The notes beneath the pieces are model-generated. The model did not search any database. It was not told the origin of the DNA and saw only the letters and a program-made list of their open reading frames with translations. From assembly GCF_000935125.1 (NCBI RefSeq), contig NZ_JRKI01000003.1, positions 186,001-250,000 of the forward strand: a stretch of DNA of 64,000 nt. The letters are read 5' to 3'. Source of the stretch: Streptomyces natalensis ATCC 27448 (GTDB taxonomy: Bacteria > Actinomycetota > Actinomycetes > Streptomycetales > Streptomycetaceae). Numbering within the stretch: position 1 is the first letter of the stretch; each line of letters begins with the position of its first letter. Of the stretch, positions 60,631 to 64,000 are shown piece by piece. Position numbers and translations under genes: made by a program.

Positions 60631-62430
60631 TCAATCTCCTGTCGAGACCAGCTCTTCAATGGAGTCATGCCGGATGCGGCCGGAGGGGATGCCGACCCCC
60701 ACCAACGCGTCCACACCCCTGCGGATCATTCCGGGCGGCCCCGAAAGGTAGGCGTCGTATTCCGGGAACGGGCCGTACTTGCGTACCGCGTCCGGGAGTT
60801 GGCCGGTGACGGTGCTCGCCCCGCCGCGGGCCGTCGGGCCGTTCGCGACGACCGGGCGGACCTGGAGCCAGGGGTGCTCCTGCTCCAGGCGCAGCATGGT
60901 GTCGATGTCGTAGAGGTCGTGGTCGCTGCGGGCGCCGTAGAAGACATCGACGGGACGCCGGACGCCGCGCTGGGCGACGTCCTCGATCAGCGCCTTGATC
61001 GGCGCGATGCCGGTGCCGCCGCCGACACACAGCATGCCGTTGCGGGTGCTGTGGTCGACGGTCATCGAGCCGCCCGGGGCGCCCAGGCGGATGACGTCGC
61101 CGGGGCGGGCACGGTGCACCATCGCATTGGAGACCCAGCCCGCCGGGACCGCCTTGACGTGGAACGACAGCAGGCCGTCCGAACGCGGCGCCGAGGCAAA
61201 CGAGTAATGCCGCCATACCCGTGGCCACCAGGGGGTTTCCAGGCTGGTGTACTGGCCGGCGAGGAACGGGTACGGCTGGTCGGGGCGGACCGTCACCACC
61301 GCGATGTCCGGGGTCCGCAGCTCGTGCGAGATCACCTCGGCCTGCCACCAGGCGGGGGCCACCGCCTCGTCCTCGGCGGCCGCATCGATCATGATCTGCG
61401 AGATCGCGGTGTACGCGCGCACCCAGGCTTCCTCGGCCTCCTGGCTCCAGCTGGAGGTTGCATAGCGCGAGAGCGCGCTGAGCAGGCATTCACCGACGGC
61501 GGGGTAGTGGTCGGGCAGGGTGCCGTATTTCCGGTGTCCACGGCCGAGGTGCGTGAGGTAGTCCGTGAGGATGTCGGCGTCGTCGACATGCTTGGCGGCG
61601 GTGAGCAGCGCCTTGAAGAGCCGGTCGCGCTGAGTGTCCATCGAAGCCGGGAACAGCGCCCGCAGATCGGGGTGCCGGACGAAGAGCAGCGCGTAGAAGT
61701 ACGAGGTGACCTTGTCGGCCACCGGCTCGATCTCGGCCATGGTCTGCCGGATGAGAAGGGCATCGGGTGAGGCCGAGGGGGCGGCGGAGGCGGCCGCTTC
61801 CACCGCGCCCAGGGTGGGTTCTGCGGCGACGGGGCGGCGTACGGCGGACTCGCGGTCGGCCTGGGGCTCGGACCGGTGTTCCGCCTGGCGCTCGGCCTGG
61901 CGTTCCGGGGGAGTGAAGAAGGGGCGGGGGGCCGGCTCGGCTGCCGGTGCGGCGGCGGGCGTGGGGCCGCTACCGACTCCTGTGGCGTGAACCGACTCGT
62001 GGACGGGCTCGGGCTCCTGGTACGGCCGGGGCTCCCGGTGCAGCGGCGATTCCTGGCTCAGCGGGGAGTTGCGCTGCGGCAGGGACTCCCGCGGTGTCCA
62101 GTCTCCCTGGGAGGGCTGGGCTTCCTGGCTCGGTTGAGGCGCCTGGCGCGGCTGTGGCTCCTGCCGCGGTTCCGGTACGCGCTCGCGCTCTGCGGCGGTG
62201 CCCACCGGCCTGATCGGGTTGACCGGCCGGCTGGGTATCCGCTCCCGGCCCTGCCCCTCCTGACCGTCGGCGGCGTCCTGATCGCCGGTACCGCCCTGAT
62301 CATCCTGGCTTTGCTGCTGGTCGCGCTGCGTATCGGAAGACTTCTTCGACGGCGGAGTGAACCAACCCCAATTGCCACTGCTGCCGCCAGAAGAGCCGTT
62401 ATCGGCCGATGTGGTGGTCGGAGCGTCCAT
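60631..62430 (-). CDS. Flavohemoprotein with long disordered N-terminus
   Basis: A 599-residue protein. About 220 N-terminal residues are Gln/Pro/Glu/Ser-rich and repetitive. A globin domain (about 222-365) follows, with proximal His in LPDHYPAVGECLLSAL. A ferredoxin-NADP reductase-like FAD/NAD(P) module comes last: RHYSFAS flavin motif, CVGGGTGIAPIKALIED, FYGARSDHDLYD. Hmp-type proteins detoxify NO by dioxygenation. The N-extension is absent from classical Hmp and resembles some actinobacterial 'globin domain' proteins. ATG 62430 (MDAPTTT) is used; the upstream codons look non-coding. The GAGGC ribosome site is weak. Confidence 0.9.
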   Translation of the reverse strand: MDAPTTTSADNGSSGGSSGNWGWFTPPSKKSSDTQRDQQQSQDDQGGTGDQDAADGQEGQGRERIPSRPVNPIRPVGTAAERERVPEPRQEPQPRQAPQPSQEAQPSQGDWTPRESLPQRNSPLSQESPLHREPRPYQEPEPVHESVHATGVGSGPTPAAAPAAEPAPRPFFTPPERQAERQAEHRSEPQADRESAVRRPVAAEPTLGAVEAAASAAPSASPDALLIRQTMAEIEPVADKVTSYFYALLFVRHPDLRALFPASMDTQRDRLFKALLTAAKHVDDADILTDYLTHLGRGHRKYGTLPDHYPAVGECLLSALSRYATSSWSQEAEEAWVRAYTAISQIMIDAAAEDEAVAPAWWQAEVISHELRTPDIAVVTVRPDQPYPFLAGQYTSLETPWWPRVWRHYSFASAPRSDGLLSFHVKAVPAGWVSNAMVHRARPGDVIRLGAPGGSMTVDHSTRNGMLCVGGGTGIAPIKALIEDVAQRGVRRPVDVFYGARSDHDLYDIDTMLRLEQEHPWLQVRPVVANGPTARGGASTVTGQLPDAVRKYGPFPEYDAYLSGPPGMIRRGVDALVGVGIPSGRIRHDSIEELVSTGD

Positions 62431-62879
62431 GGTCTGCCTCGCCTCGAACGTCTTTCGGTTGTCTTCGCACTTCCGTTGATCGGAACTGCCCGGAATTCCC
62501 CCGCCCTGCCCTGGAATTCTTAATCCACTCAAGCTATTCCGGCAACACCCTCCAAAGCGGACAAGCCTCGCTTGGCCGCGACCATCGACGCGGACACGAC
62601 TCGGCAGCCTGCCACTCCGACCCAACACATCGGACAAATAGCCGGAAGTTCGGTCGTTGCGGGCCGCTGCGCCGGTACTCTGGTGGGCTTGCCCGCCCCC
62701 GGCACGCCCGCGGAAGCCCTCACCCCCGCCAAGCCGGAGTCGACCATACCGGCACCGGTTGAAACTACAAGCCCTGATCCGGGAGCACTCCGCGCGCCCC
62801 CTTCGATAACAGTGACACTCCCCACAGAGCGCGTTTTCCGTACATATCACAGACGAATGCCGCCGTAGAAAGGTCCGAA
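62431..62879. other. Intergenic region upstream of flavohemoprotein
   Basis: About 450 bases with no convincing gene. The part next to the flavohemoprotein (62431-62560) is less G+C rich and should hold its promoter. Short frames on both strands in 62530-62870 lack ribosome sites and codon bias consistent with a real gene. No recognised NsrR or other nitric-oxide operator was seen. Confidence 0.5.
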
Positions 62880-63515
62880 TTACTGGCCAGTACGCGCCAG
62901 TTCATAGGCCTCGCGCAGATCACGCCCCACATACGCATATGAGGCGACGTCACGGACATGATGATCCGCATTCACGGCTACCGACGCCCCAACCACCGCG
63001 AACAGGTCCGTGTCCGACATCGAGTCGCCGTATGCCACGCAGTCGGCGCGGGTCAGCCCGTACTCCACACAGAGTTCATCTGCGATCCGCACCTTCGCGG
63101 CCGTGGTGAGGATGCCGTCGGGCTCCACCGGCTGCCGGATCGGCACCGCGGGCCAGCGCGAACCGTGTGCCGCATCGACGCCCCAGGTCAGCAGGCGGGA
63201 AACGAAGAAGTCCGGGGAGAGAGAAATCACCGCGCACCGTTCGCCACGTGCGCGGATTTCCGCCCATACCTCCCGTATCCCGGCCAGCCAGGGAGCGTTG
63301 TCGAAGGCCGCCGCGAGATGAGGTTCGGTCAGCTCGGCGGCCCAGAGGTCGGCCGCCAGCTGCGCGAACCGCACCGGTGTCAGCTCACCGTCCACAAACC
63401 CGCGCTCCAGCTCGGCGATCTCCCGCTCCAGCCCGAGCTGCCGGGAGATCTCGACGGCGGCCGCGGACCCGTACAGGAGGGTCCCGTCCATGTCGAACAG
63501 ATGCAGCTTGGTCAT
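62880..63515 (-). CDS. HAD phosphatase, PSPase/SerB-like
   Basis: A 211-residue HAD subfamily IB-type hydrolase. Motif I is FDMDGTLL, motif II SLSPDFFVSRLL, and motif IV GDSMSDTDLF. Layout is that of phosphoserine phosphatase-like enzymes, which remove phosphate from small metabolites; the substrate is not fixed. ATG 63515 is chosen over an upstream in-frame codon. The TACCCT -10-like element ends about eight bases before it, so the message is probably leaderless. It is the only gene in its transcription unit here. Confidence 0.88.
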   Translation of the reverse strand: MTKLHLFDMDGTLLYGSAAAVEISRQLGLEREIAELERGFVDGELTPVRFAQLAADLWAAELTEPHLAAAFDNAPWLAGIREVWAEIRARGERCAVISLSPDFFVSRLLTWGVDAAHGSRWPAVPIRQPVEPDGILTTAAKVRIADELCVEYGLTRADCVAYGDSMSDTDLFAVVGASVAVNADHHVRDVASYAYVGRDLREAYELARTGQ

Positions 63516-63670
63516 GCCGGGGAGGGTACGTCGGCGGTGCGCGGCGCACACCGGCCGGGCGCACCACGCGGGCGGGGGCGTATCGCACGACCCCGTACTC
63601 ACCGCCGCGTAGACGCGGATACTCCCGCCGTCAGATGTACCGCGCGGCCCGGCCCGCCACCGTGGGAGGC

Positions 63671-64000
63671 ATGCCGCACCTCAGCCGCCGCGCCCGCCGG
63701 GCCGTCCTCGTCGTCCATGTCGCCGTCTCCGTCGGCTGGCTCGGGCTCACGCTCGGGCTGCTCGCGCTGAGCATCACCGGGTACACCGCGGCCCCCGATA
63801 CCGCGGCGGCCGCCTATCGGGCGATGAAGATCTTCGGCGACTGGCTGGTCCCGCCGGTGGCGCTGGGTTCGCTCGTCAGCGGGCTGGTGCTGTCTCTCGG
63901 TACGGCCTGGGGGCTGGCCCGCCACCACTGGGTCCGCGTCAAGTTCTGGCTCACCCTCAGCACCGTGCTGCTGTCGGTCTTCGCGCTGCGCCCGGGCATC
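63671..64000 (+). CDS. Integral membrane protein, 5' part
   Basis: The first 110 codons of a membrane protein that runs off the right edge. It has a basic start (PHLSRRARRAV), helix 1 (VVHVAVSVGWLGLTLGLLAL), helix 2 near FGDWLVPPVALGSLVSGLV, and helix 3 (FWLTLSTVLLSVFALRP). The short-loop, DUF2269-like topology fits a heme- or copper-adjacent membrane family, but no motif settles it. GGAGG lies only one base before the ATG, as with kptA. Confidence 0.78.
   Translation, partial: MPHLSRRARRAVLVVHVAVSVGWLGLTLGLLALSITGYTAAPDTAAAAYRAMKIFGDWLVPPVALGSLVSGLVLSLGTAWGLARHHWVRVKFWLTLSTVLLSVFALRPGI

Noticed and set aside
62572..62868. Plus-strand frame of 98 codons between the flavohemoprotein and the HAD phosphatase
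   Set aside because: No ribosome site, Pro/Thr-rich composition without a domain, and an equally long frame on the other strand; looks like chance.

Overview
The window is very G+C rich, densely coded, uses many GTG starts and carries a Streptomyces-specific gene set: the ssgR-ssgA sporulation pair, a DtpA/ECuC/Sco copper-trafficking cluster, a CydCD fusion under a Rex operator, PspAB beside HtpX, and PtpA. Gene order resembles, from memory, the S. coelicolor SCO39xx region, which lies within about 100 kb of oriC. Seven perfect GTTTCACGTGAAAC (parS) sites and a DnaA-box cluster support an origin-proximal position. I call it a Streptomyces core-chromosome segment. I see no rRNA, tRNA, CRISPR, prophage, IS element or biosynthetic cluster.

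Layout. 0-2.4 kb: end of Xaa-Pro aminopeptidase, a TetR regulator with a clear operator, an RsbW-like ATPase followed in frame by an orphan SHOCT segment. 2.6-8.9 kb: copper cluster (His/Met-rich membrane protein, YcnI, Sco, PCuAC/ECuC, CopC-CopD, Tat-exported peroxidase DtpA). 9-12.6 kb: pheA, DnaA-box cluster, serS, HAD phosphatase. 12.6-19.4 kb: rhomboid-like protein, double-domain Lrp regulator, MFS exporter, PLP decarboxylase, tandem repeat, MltG-like protein. 19.5-23.3 kb: a four-gene ABC exporter operon on the minus strand. 23.7-28.5 kb: M24 peptidase-like protein, alpha/beta-hydrolase-SDR fusion, di-iron type hydrolase, MerR regulator. 28.6-31.3 kb: carotenoid oxygenase and membrane protein divergent from a PadR regulator. 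31.3-36.8 kb: KptA, PspAB, HtpX, LLM oxidoreductase, HAD phosphatase, M23 peptidase. 36.9-45 kb: cydA-cydB-cydCD-sensor kinase with an upstream Rex operator. 45-52.7 kb: cyclophilin-like protein, HisC, a LacI regulator preceded by a TTA-containing small ORF, metallophosphoesterase, membrane protein, thiC with TPP riboswitch. 53-64 kb: YibE/F protein, ssgA, ssgR, small membrane proteins, cupin, PtpA, a Cys/Met-metabolism PLP enzyme, two tandem parS sites, NUDIX, PPOX-like protein, flavohemoprotein, HAD phosphatase and a truncated membrane protein.

The most unusual signals concern chromosome-maintenance sites sharing DNA with gene-expression elements. One parS palindrome forms the apical hairpin of the P3 arm of the thiC TPP riboswitch. 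Another overlaps the ribosome binding site and contains the probable GTG start codon of cydCD. Two more lie in protein linker segments, where they encode the peptide VSRET. The pheA-serS gap holds two perfect and several near-perfect DnaA boxes far from any replication gene. Other points are a 22-bp perfect hairpin inside the merR gene, the SHOCT segment behind a stop codon, paired PadR operators, and a bldA-type leader ORF coupled to a LacI gene.
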